Shown piece after piece: positions 6,713-13,094 of a stretch of 13,505 bases of DNA. The first letter of the stretch is position 1; every line of letters starts with the position of its first letter. Source of the DNA: Halovivax sp. (GTDB taxonomy: Archaea; Halobacteriota; Halobacteria; Halobacteriales; Natrialbaceae); NCBI GenBank assembly GCA_007119345.1, contig SKPV01000051.1:1-13505 (forward strand), in the 5' to 3' direction. The position numbers and the translations under genes were made by a program. Under the pieces are notes generated by a model, which worked only from the letters and a program-made list of their open reading frames with translations, did not search any database and had not been told where the DNA came from.

Positions 6713-6771
6713 CCGGCGGACCAGCGAACGCTTCCGAGCTCACGCTCGCTCACGGGGGTGGACTCGCGTGA
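6709..6771 (+). CDS. Possible upstream micro-ORF 2 (20 residues) coupled to the reductase start
   Basis: ATG 6709 encodes a 20-residue peptide starting M-T-G-G-P-A-N-A-S-E. Its TGA overlaps the reductase GTG as GTGA (6768-6771). It overlaps micro-ORF 1 by ATGA. It may be a translational-coupling leader; function and expression are unknown. Confidence 0.22.
   Translation: MTGGPANASELTLAHGGGLA
6754..6761 (+). promoter_or_regulatory. Shine-Dalgarno-like motif for the reductase start
   Basis: GGGGGTGG lies 6 nt before the GTG at 6768. The same octamer (8540-8547) precedes the GTG start of the partner gene at 8551. This supports both GTG starts. Confidence 0.5.
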
Positions 6772-8561
6772 ACGCGACGGAGCGCCACAAGCGGGAGAAA
6801 CATCCGCTGGACGTGATCGAGGACGTCCATGAGTACGCCGAGGAGGGCCTCACGTTCGACGAGATCGAGGCCCGCGCCGGCGACGGCGAGTGGGAGCGCC
6901 TGAAGTGGGCCGGGATGTACGCCCAGAAGCACCGCGGCTACTTCATGATCCGGACGAAGGTGCCCGGCGGGCACCTCACGCCCGCGCAGGCCGAGGTGAT
7001 CGGCGAGTGCGCCGCCGACTACGCCGTCGCGCCCGAGGAGTACGGCGGCGCCGACCAGAACGAGCTCTGGGGCGACGCCTACCTCGACGTCACGACCCGC
7101 CAGGACGTCCAGACGCACTGGATCCGGATCGAGGACGTCCCCGAGCTCTGGGAGCGCTACGATGCGGTGGGGCTGACGACGATCCAGGGATGCGGGGACT
7201 CCGCCCGGAACGTGCTGGGCTGTCCGGCGGCCGGCCTCGACGACCACGAGTGCTTCGACGCCCAGCCCGTCGTCGAAGCGGTCTCGGACTTTTTCACGAA
7301 CAACCGCGAGTACGCCAACCTGCCGCGGAAGTTCAAGCTCACGATCACGGGTTGCGCCCACGACTGCGCGCAATCGCAGATCAACGACGTCGGGCTCGTC
7401 CCGGCGAAGAAGGCGCTGGGCGGGGTCCGCGCGAGCGAAGCGAGTGCGGGCTCGTCGGAGCGAAGCTCTGACGGCGAGTACTATTACGGCTTCCACGCAC
7501 GCGTCGGGGGCGGACTCTCCGACGGCCCCCGGATGGGCTCGGAGCTCGACGCGTTCATCCTGCCGGAGCACGCCGTGGAGTTCGTCCGCGCCGTCGCCCA
7601 GACGTTCAAAGAGCTCGGGGACCGCCACAACCGCGGCCTCTGTCGGATGCGCTACCTCGTCGAACAGCTGGGCCCCGAGACGTTCGAGGAGGCGGTCCGC
7701 GACCGCTGCACGGTCGACCTCCCCGAGGCCGGCGAGAACCTGACAGTGGGCTACAAGGGCGACCACGTCGGCGTCCACGACCAGTCTCAGGACGGGCTGC
7801 AGTACGTCGGCTTCAACGTAATCGCCGGCCGGATGGGCGGCGAGGAGTTCGCCGCGGCGGCCCGCGCCGCGAGGGAGTACGGCACCGAGGACGCCTCCCT
7901 ACGCCTGGCCACCGACCAGAACTTCCTCATCAGCCACATCCCGGAAGAGAACGTCGAGGACCTCCTGACCGAGCCCTTCGCCCGGGAGTACAGCCCGGAT
8001 CCGGGGCCGTTCTCCCGGGGCGCCGTCGGCTGTACGGGCAACGAGTTCTGCAACTACGCCATCATCGAGACCAAGAAACGCACGAAGCGCTGGGCCCGAG
8101 AACTCGACGAGCGCATCGACGTCCCCGACGACGTCGAGGTGATCCGGATGCACATGTCCGGCTGCTCGGCGTCGTGCGCCCAGCCCCAGATCGCCGACAT
8201 CGGCTTCCGCGGGGAGACGGTCAAACTCGACTCGGACGAAGACGGGGAGCGCGAGCCGCGGAGCGGCTCGGAAGAAACGAGCGGGCTGCGCCCGCGAGTT
8301 GACGACCTCGTCGAGGGAATGGACCTCGGCCTCGGGGGTTCGCTCGGGGCCGACAACGAGTTCCTCGACTGGGTGGAGACGGCCGTCCCCCACCACGCCG
8401 TCATCCCGGCCCTGGAGCGCCTCTTCGACGTCTACGCCGAGCAGCGGGACGACGGCGAGCCGTTCTACGCCTGGTGCCGCCGGGTGGACAACGGCCGACT
8501 GCGGGAGATCACGGAGCGAGCGGACGCGCCCGTCTCGCAGGGGGTGGCCCGTGGGGACTGA
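6768..8561 (+). CDS. Siroheme/[4Fe-4S] nitrite/sulfite reductase, probably sulfite-type
   Basis: This 597-residue protein of the ferredoxin-type nitrite/sulfite reductase family catalyses six-electron reduction of sulfite to sulfide or nitrite to ammonia in the cytosol. The two halves are pseudo-symmetric. The cluster/siroheme cysteines are C422-x5-C428 (C-T-G-N-E-F-C) and C466-x3-C470 (G-C-S-A-S-C), spaced as in known SiR/NiR. Anion-binding candidates are Arg62 (F-M-I-R-T-K), Arg147 (S-A-R-N) and Lys188/Lys190 in L-P-R-K-F-K. The second Lys is typical of sulfite reductases, where nitrite reductases have Asn. The N-half also carries C142, C152, C196 and C200. Two segments (about 221-235 and 490-512) look like low-complexity in-frame insertions with hairpin DNA. 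It overlaps the FrhB-like gene by 11 nt. The GTG start is supported by the SD-like motif. Nitrite as substrate remains possible. Confidence 0.9.
   Translation: MNATERHKREKHPLDVIEDVHEYAEEGLTFDEIEARAGDGEWERLKWAGMYAQKHRGYFMIRTKVPGGHLTPAQAEVIGECAADYAVAPEEYGGADQNELWGDAYLDVTTRQDVQTHWIRIEDVPELWERYDAVGLTTIQGCGDSARNVLGCPAAGLDDHECFDAQPVVEAVSDFFTNNREYANLPRKFKLTITGCAHDCAQSQINDVGLVPAKKALGGVRASEASAGSSERSSDGEYYYGFHARVGGGLSDGPRMGSELDAFILPEHAVEFVRAVAQTFKELGDRHNRGLCRMRYLVEQLGPETFEEAVRDRCTVDLPEAGENLTVGYKGDHVGVHDQSQDGLQYVGFNVIAGRMGGEEFAAAARAAREYGTEDASLRLATDQNFLISHIPEENVEDLLTEPFAREYSPDPGPFSRGAVGCTGNEFCNYAIIETKKRTKRWARELDERIDVPDDVEVIRMHMSGCSASCAQPQIADIGFRGETVKLDSDEDGEREPRSGSEETSGLRPRVDDLVEGMDLGLGGSLGADNEFLDWVETAVPHHAVIPALERLFDVYAEQRDDGEPFYAWCRRVDNGRLREITERADAPVSQGVARGD
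7433..7472 (+). repeat. Hairpin-forming low-complexity insertion 1 inside the reductase gene
   Basis: The stretch has the direct repeat GAGCGAAG (7433-7440 and 7458-7465) and an 8-bp stem, GTCGGAGC (7454-7461) and GCTCTGAC (7465-7472), with a GAA loop and one G-T pair. It encodes a Ser/Ala/Glu-rich run between K-K-A-L-G-G and Y-Y-Y-G-F-H-A-R-V-G-G-G-L, which in my reading are adjacent in typical family members. Confidence 0.6.
8252..8295 (+). repeat. Hairpin-forming low-complexity insertion 2 inside the reductase gene
   Basis: There are two perfect inverted repeats with 3-nt loops. CGAGCCGC (8252-8259) pairs with GCGGCTCG (8263-8270), loop GGA. GCGGGC (8281-8286) pairs with GCCCGC (8290-8295), loop TGC. 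They encode R-E-P-R-S-G-S-E-E-T-S-G-L-R-P-R, a surface-type segment between F-R-G-E-T-V-K-L and the V-E-G-M-D-L-G-L-G-G-S-L-G strand. Confidence 0.65.
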
Positions 8562-10245
8562 CGAACCGGCGGGAGCGGGGGACGACGCGGGCGCCGCCGG
8601 GACCGGGACTCCCGACGCCGACGGAGTCGAGACCGCGGACGCCGACGGAGCCGAGAAGCGGCTGCCGGGCGTCCCCCGGACGGACGACGAGGACGCCGTG
8701 ATCGTGCCGTCGTCGACCGGCGAGCGGGTGCACGAGCCCGAGGCGTCGACCGCACGAGCGGTCGGCCGGGGCGCCCCGGCCGGCACCGGCGACTCCTGTG
8801 GCGGCGGAACCTGCGAGTGCGAGGACGGCCCGACGCTGCCGGGCGACGTCGAGGACTCCGACGAGGCCGGCGCGCCCGAAGGGGCCGCCGAGGGAACGGG
8901 CCAGCCCGTCGCCACCGACGGAGCCGGCGCCGCGAACGTCGACGAGGACGGCCAGCTCGGCGACCTCGAGTTCACCGAGCCCGCCGAGGGCGTCAGCCAG
9001 GACGTCTACGCCGACGATCCCGCCGAGCGGGTGGGCGTCCCCGAAGGCGTCGAGCTCGACACGCCGTCGTACTCGATCCGCGCGGAGATGAACGACGTCG
9101 AGACGCCGGCGGAGAAGACGTGGTTCCACGAACTCGACGAGGCGGTCGTCGACGCTGACCGGTGCATCCAGTGTGGCACCTGCGTCGCCGCCTGCCCCTC
9201 CGACTCCATCGGCGTCGGCGACGACGACCTCCCGAAACTCGTGAAGATGTGCACCGGCTGCTCGCTGTGCTGGGACTTCTGTCCCCGCGGCGGACTGCGC
9301 TACGAGCGCCAGTGGGTCATCACCGGCGGCGAGGACAACGTGACGGGCGCCGGCGACCCGATCACGGAGTTCTCCGCCCGGGTGGACGAGGACTGGACCG
9401 AGGGGGCCCAGGACGGCGGCGTCGTCACGGAGGTGCTGGCCACGCTCCTCGAGGAAGGCGAGATCGACGGCGCGCTGATCGCCACCGAGAGCGACGACGA
9501 GCCCTGGAAGGCCGAGAGCTACCTCGCGACCAGCCGCGAGGACCTGATCGCGAACGCGGGGACGATCTACAACCAGACGCTCGCGCTCGGCAACCTCGAT
9601 CTCGACCGGTGGGCGCACAAGCTCCCCGAGAAGCCCCGCGAGGAACTCTCGCTCGCGCTCGTCGGCACGCCCTGCGAGATCGAGGGACTGCGCGCCCTGC
9701 AGGACGTCGAGTGGGAGTACGGCCACCAGAACGAGGGCCTCCGCGCGGTCGAGTACGCGATCGCGCTGATGTGCACGAAGAACTTCAACTACTACAGTCT
9801 CATCGGCGAGCAGCTGGAGGAAAAGCGGGGAATCTCCCCGGAGGAGATCGCCAAGCTGGACGTCCTCCACGGGAAGATGCTGGTCTACGACCACGACGGT
9901 GAACTGCTCGTCGAGGAGGACGTGAAGAACTTCCACGACGCCGCGCTCAAGGGCTGTGACGAGTGCGCCGACTTCACCGGCTTCTGTGCGGACCTCACCG
10001 TCGGCTCCGTGGGCTCGAGCGACGAGTATTCGAGCGTGATCGTCCGCACCGAGCAGGGCAGGAAGGCGTGGGAACTCGCCGAGCGCAAACTCGACTACCA
10101 CGACCTCGAGGACCGCTCGGCCGTCGGCAAGCTCCAGGGGTGGGACAAGCAGAACGCGTTCGAGTCCATGGAACGGCCGTTCGACCCCGACGCCCCGCGG
10201 TTCGTCGAGTACACCGAGCACGCCGAGCACTACGGCAGGCGCTGA
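8551..10245 (+). CDS. FrhB-like coenzyme F420 dehydrogenase subunit with two [4Fe-4S] clusters
   Basis: This 564-residue protein starts at GTG 8551, within the end of the reductase gene and 3 nt after a GGGGGTGG motif. Residues 1 to about 175 are an acidic, low-complexity extension with a small cysteine patch C83-x4-C88-x-C90. Then comes a bacterial-type ferredoxin domain: C205-x2-C208-x2-C211-x3-C215 and C234-x2-C237-x2-C240-x3-C244. The rest (about 270-545) is an FrhB-type F420H2-oxidising flavoprotein domain, with G-T-P-C at C375, L-M-C at C408 and G-C-D-E-C-A-D-F (C469, C472) followed by D-L-T-V-G-S-V-G-S. The last group probably binds a further [4Fe-4S] near FAD. FrhB relatives pass electrons between F420H2 and Fe-S partners; here the partner is most likely the reductase encoded just upstream. 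Relatives exist that use ferredoxin instead of F420, so the donor is inferred. A much later start (Met180) is possible but would lose the extension. Confidence 0.88.
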   Translation: MGTDEPAGAGDDAGAAGTGTPDADGVETADADGAEKRLPGVPRTDDEDAVIVPSSTGERVHEPEASTARAVGRGAPAGTGDSCGGGTCECEDGPTLPGDVEDSDEAGAPEGAAEGTGQPVATDGAGAANVDEDGQLGDLEFTEPAEGVSQDVYADDPAERVGVPEGVELDTPSYSIRAEMNDVETPAEKTWFHELDEAVVDADRCIQCGTCVAACPSDSIGVGDDDLPKLVKMCTGCSLCWDFCPRGGLRYERQWVITGGEDNVTGAGDPITEFSARVDEDWTEGAQDGGVVTEVLATLLEEGEIDGALIATESDDEPWKAESYLATSREDLIANAGTIYNQTLALGNLDLDRWAHKLPEKPREELSLALVGTPCEIEGLRALQDVEWEYGHQNEGLRAVEYAIALMCTKNFNYYSLIGEQLEEKRGISPEEIAKLDVLHGKMLVYDHDGELLVEEDVKNFHDAALKGCDECADFTGFCADLTVGSVGSSDEYSSVIVRTEQGRKAWELAERKLDYHDLEDRSAVGKLQGWDKQNAFESMERPFDPDAPRFVEYTEHAEHYGRR

Positions 10246-10347
10246 ACCCGCACGACGCGGACGGGGGCTGACGCCCACGACGCCGGCGAGCAGCTCGCCA
10301 GCCCGTCCGCGGTCGAGGCTCCGTGGCCCGTCCCCGTCGACCGGCGG

Positions 10348-10848
10348 TCAGTCTTCGGGGGACCCCGCGCCGCCCCGGAGGAGTCCCACGACGCCGGCGG
10401 CGACGAGGAGGACGCCCCCGAGCGCGACGACGAAGAGCGAGGCGTGGACGTCGAGCGCGACGACGTCGCCGGCGCCCGAGGACGCCGCGAACGTCCGCAT
10501 ATCGGACCGTCCGGTGGAGTACACCCCGTAGACGAGCAGCCCGACGGTGATCCCGGAAAACAGCGTTGTCCACGCGGAGTACCGGCCGGGGCCCGCGTCG
10601 GAGCGGTAGGCGACGACGAGGACGGTCGCCGCGACGAGGACGGCGAAAAACAGCGACGCGACGCCGTCGCCGGACAGCCCGCCCGCCGTGATGTCGGCCG
10701 CCTCGGCCCGTCGGAGCGTCACCCAGGGCCGGACCGAGCCCAGCGCGACGATGGCGCTCCCGGCCAGCGCCAGCTTCCCCCACTCGGGGAGCGTCAGGCG
10801 GTCGGTCGGTCGTCGGCGTCCGTCGGCGGTGGCGAGTCCTTCCTCCAT
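10348..10848 (-). CDS. Haloarchaeal four-helix membrane protein of unknown function
   Basis: This is a 166-residue protein from ATG 10848. A charged N-terminal stretch of about 20 residues precedes four hydrophobic segments: about 24-44, 62-81, 93-112 and 134-157. The loop after segment 1 (R-P-W-V-T-L-R-R-A-E-A) and the loop before segment 4 would lie on the same side. No catalytic motif is seen and I do not recognise the family. The frame is open upstream to a TTG at 10950, which would add 34 charged residues, but that abuts the HIT stop. ATG is preferred because an AT-rich TTTAG patch (minus strand, about 10884-10889) lies about 36-40 nt upstream. The gene is convergent with the F420 gene (102-nt gap) and lies downstream of the HIT gene on the same strand. 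Confidence 0.72.
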   Translation of the reverse strand: MEEGLATADGRRRPTDRLTLPEWGKLALAGSAIVALGSVRPWVTLRRAEAADITAGGLSGDGVASLFFAVLVAATVLVVAYRSDAGPGRYSAWTTLFSGITVGLLVYGVYSTGRSDMRTFAASSGAGDVVALDVHASLFVVALGGVLLVAAGVVGLLRGGAGSPED

Positions 10849-10946
10849 GGCCGTCCGTTCGTCGGGCGAATCGCCGCCAACGGCTAAAGCCCTGTCGTCG
10901 TCGGACGGGCCGAGCCGGCTCTCGAGAGGCACCGGGGTGACGTCCC

Positions 10947-11357
10947 TCAACCGTTCGCCCGGATCTCCTCGGCGAGCCGAGCTCCCTCCTCGTCGTCGAG
11001 CGCGTCGCGGGCGAGCGAGAGGCCGATGCCGTCGTCCGCGAACCGGGGCACGACGTGAACGTGGGCGTGGTGGACCGTCCCGACCAGCGGCCCGGACGTG
11101 TGGAAGACGCTGAATCCGTCGGGTTCGAGGGTCGCCTGGAGCATCTCGGCGACGGTCGAGACGGTCTCGAAGACCGACGCTGCCGCCCCGTCGGCGTCCG
11201 TCAGGATCTCCTCGCGATGGGCCCTCGGAACGACCAGCGCGTGTCCGCGTGCGGCCGGGTTCTCGTCGAGAAAGGCCACGGTTCCCCCGTCCTCGTACAC
11301 CACGTTCGCCGACCGATCGCCGGCGACGATCGCGCAGAACGGACAGTCCTCGTCCAT
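10947..11357 (-). CDS. HIT family nucleotide-binding protein
   Basis: This 136-residue HIT (histidine triad) protein carries the signature H-A-H-V-H-V-V (His97, His99, His101), in which the central His is the nucleophile attacking the alpha-phosphate of nucleoside phosphoramidates or dinucleoside polyphosphates. The N-terminus has C-P-F-C (5-8), a zinc-binding feature of the Hint-like branch, then A-I-V-A-G and the core F-L-D-E-N-P-A-A-R-G-H-A-L-V-V-P-R-A-H. The ATG at 11357 begins right before the conserved zinc motif and has a TATA-like box about 27 nt upstream. It lies 61 nt downstream of the disulfide oxidoreductase gene on the same strand; its own promoter suggests separate expression. 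The physiological substrate cannot be predicted. Confidence 0.93.
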   Translation of the reverse strand: MDEDCPFCAIVAGDRSANVVYEDGGTVAFLDENPAARGHALVVPRAHREEILTDADGAAASVFETVSTVAEMLQATLEPDGFSVFHTSGPLVGTVHHAHVHVVPRFADDGIGLSLARDALDDEEGARLAEEIRANG

Positions 11358-11380
11358 GGAACGATCTTCGGGCGAACCGA

Positions 11381-11390
11381 CTAATGTCTA
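11381..11390 (-). promoter_or_regulatory. TATA-like element of the HIT gene
   Basis: On the minus strand TAGACATTAG is centred about 28 nt before the ATG at 11357, in otherwise GC-rich DNA. This is consistent with a leaderless transcript. Confidence 0.5.
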
Positions 11391-11418
11391 TCTCCCCGCG
11401 CGACGGCCCGACCGCGCG

Positions 11419-12999
11419 CTATTTTCCCGCGACGTCGCGCCAGTCGGGTGCGGTCGAGAATCGCCGATCCGACAGCTCGTCGAACGCCGCCAGCACCACC
11501 TCGTTGAGCGCCGGGTGGACGTGGACCGTCTCCGCGACGTCGTCGACGGTCCCCGAGCCGCGGTTCATCGCCACGACCGCCTCGTGAATCAGCGTCGTCG
11601 CTTCCGGACCCACCACGTGACAGCCCAGTATCTCGCCGTCGGGATCGGCGAGGACCTCGACGAACGCCTCGTCCTCGTCGAGGATCAGTCCCAGCGGCGC
11701 CGCGGCGTAGTCGACGCGCACGCGCTCGTATTCGACGTCGTTTTCGTCCAGCTCGGCGGCGGTGGCGCCGACGCTCGCGACCCGCGGATCGGTGAAGATC
11801 GCGTGCGGGAGCGCCGAGCGGTCGACGGTCTCGCAGTCGCCCGTCGGTCCGTCGCGGCCGCCGGACTCCTCGTCGGCCGCCTCCCCGTCATCCCCCTCGA
11901 GCGCGGCCAGCACGTTCGCGGCCACGACCTCGGCCTCGCGGTCGGCCACGTGCTTGAACGGGAACTCGGGGAGCACGTCGCCGAGCGCCCAGACGCCGTC
12001 GACGTCGGTCTCCAGACGCTCGTCGGTGACGACGCGGTCTCGGTCGTCGGTCTCGACGGCCGTCTCTTCGAGGCCGAGTTCGTCGGTGTTCGGCCGCCGA
12101 CCGGTCGCCAGCAGGAGTTCGTCCGCGCGGATCTCGACCTCGTTGTCGCGTTCATCGCCGGCTCCGTCGCCATCCTCTTCGCCGCCGGCTCCGTCACCAT
12201 CATCATCGCCGCCATCGGTGGCCCCGTCGCCATCATCATCGCCGCCGCCCTCGGCGACGACGACGACCTCACCGGCTTCCGCACGGACCTCGCTCGCCTC
12301 GTGGCTCGTATAGACGTCACAGCGGCTGCCGAGCGCCCGCGTCACCGCCTCGCTCGCGGCCGCGGCCTCCCCCGGGACCAGGACGTCGCTCCGGCCGACG
12401 ATCGAGACGTCGGCGCCGACGCCGTCGAAGAAGTGCGCGAGCTCGGCGCCGATGTAGCCGCCGCCGACGATCGCCAGTCGGTCCGGCCGTTCGTCGAGGA
12501 AGAGGGCGTCGTCGCTGGTGAGGTAGTCGACGTCCTCGATCCCGCCGATCGGCGGGACGATCGGCCGGCCGCCGACGGCGACGACGACCTGTTCGCCGCG
12601 GATCCGCTCGCCGTCCGATTCGCCGCCGTCCAGTTCGACCTCGCGGTCGTCGACGAACCGCCCCGCCGCCTCGTACAGGGTGACGCGCTCGGCCTCGCGG
12701 AGCCCCTCGGCCGCCCGGTCGGCCTTCTCGAAGACGGTCTCGTGCACCGCGTCGGTGATCGCCCCGAAGTCGACGCCCGTCAGTTCGGCGTCGATGCCGA
12801 ATCGATCGGCCCGCCGGATCTCCCGGCAGACGTCGGCCCGGTGGATCAGCGCCTTCGAGGGGACGCAGCCCCGGGTGATGCAGGCCCCGCCGAGGGGCCC
12901 GGGTTCCAGCACCGCCGCCTCGTAGCCCTCCGCGGCGGCCGCGCTCGCCACATGCGAGCCGGAGCCGCCCCCGAGGACGACGACGTCGTACTCGTCCAT
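11419..12999 (-). CDS. Pyridine nucleotide-disulfide oxidoreductase (dihydrolipoamide/bis-gamma-glutamylcystine reductase type)
   Basis: This is a 526-residue flavoprotein: FAD motif G-G-G-S-G-S (10-15), redox disulfide C40-x4-C45 in G-G-A-C-I-T-R-G-C-V-P-S-K, NAD(P) motif G-G-G-Y-I-G-A-E (179-186), second FAD motif D-V-D-G-V-W-A-L-G-D (332-341) and the C-terminal dimer-domain dyad H495-P-x3-E500. It therefore reduces a disulfide or similar substrate with NAD(P)H. It lacks the C-terminal cysteine pair and the N-terminal metal-binding domain of mercuric reductase. No lipoyl-enzyme genes are nearby, so bis-gamma-glutamylcystine reductase, known from Halobacterium, is a serious alternative to dihydrolipoamide dehydrogenase. 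Residues about 251-287 are an Asp/Gly repeat insertion, and about 368-395 a second acidic one. ATG 12999 is fixed by the Rossmann start and a TATA box 26-33 nt upstream; an in-frame GTG further upstream (13017) is rejected. Confidence 0.9.
   Translation of the reverse strand: MDEYDVVVLGGGSGSHVASAAAAEGYEAAVLEPGPLGGACITRGCVPSKALIHRADVCREIRRADRFGIDAELTGVDFGAITDAVHETVFEKADRAAEGLREAERVTLYEAAGRFVDDREVELDGGESDGERIRGEQVVVAVGGRPIVPPIGGIEDVDYLTSDDALFLDERPDRLAIVGGGYIGAELAHFFDGVGADVSIVGRSDVLVPGEAAAASEAVTRALGSRCDVYTSHEASEVRAEAGEVVVVAEGGGDDDGDGATDGGDDDGDGAGGEEDGDGAGDERDNEVEIRADELLLATGRRPNTDELGLEETAVETDDRDRVVTDERLETDVDGVWALGDVLPEFPFKHVADREAEVVAANVLAALEGDDGEAADEESGGRDGPTGDCETVDRSALPHAIFTDPRVASVGATAAELDENDVEYERVRVDYAAAPLGLILDEDEAFVEVLADPDGEILGCHVVGPEATTLIHEAVVAMNRGSGTVDDVAETVHVHPALNEVVLAAFDELSDRRFSTAPDWRDVAGK
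12139..12249 (-). repeat. Low-complexity Asp/Gly repeat insertion in the disulfide oxidoreductase
   Basis: Two 23-nt units (12191-12213 and 12224-12246) differ at one base and are 33 nt apart. They encode the 11-residue unit G-G-D-D-D-G-D-G-A-T-D and its near-repeat. The whole run interrupts the NAD domain between V-V-V-V-A-E and V-E-I-R-A-D-E-L-L-L-A-T-G, two strands that are normally joined by a short turn. Confidence 0.8.
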
Positions 13000-13024
13000 G
13001 GGGGAGCCGACCACCATCGGCGGC

Positions 13025-13032
13025 TAATAATT
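13025..13032 (-). promoter_or_regulatory. TATA box of the disulfide oxidoreductase gene
   Basis: AATTATTA on the minus strand is the most AT-rich octamer in this region. It lies 26-33 nt before the ATG at 12999, a good haloarchaeal leaderless promoter. Confidence 0.65.
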
Positions 13033-13094
13033 CGGCCCCGCTCTCGCCGGCGCGGCCCGGCGACCGCGGGCCGAACCGCGCGACCCTGGCCCGC

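Larger units (their letters stand above)
6377..6767. other. 391-nt gap between the NmrA-like gene and the reductase operon
   Basis: No established gene is seen on either strand. The stretch contains an inverted repeat (CCCGCA 6486-6491 with TGCGGG 6509-6514, a possible hairpin after the NmrA-like gene) and a repeated GGGGTATGAG-like motif near 6598-6606 and 6624-6633. It also holds two tiny overlapping ORFs leading into the reductase start. AT-rich promoter elements are poor; the best patch is around 6587-6592 (GTATTG). Confidence 0.5.

Noticed and set aside
8509..10278. 589-codon open frame on the minus strand
   Set aside because: It lies opposite the F420 gene, whose ferredoxin and FrhB motifs are unmistakable; the antisense translation has no motif.
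10849..10950. N-terminal extension of the four-helix membrane protein from TTG 10950
   Set aside because: TTG is a rare start. The extension lacks any domain and would begin right at the HIT stop, while ATG 10848 has an AT-rich patch upstream.
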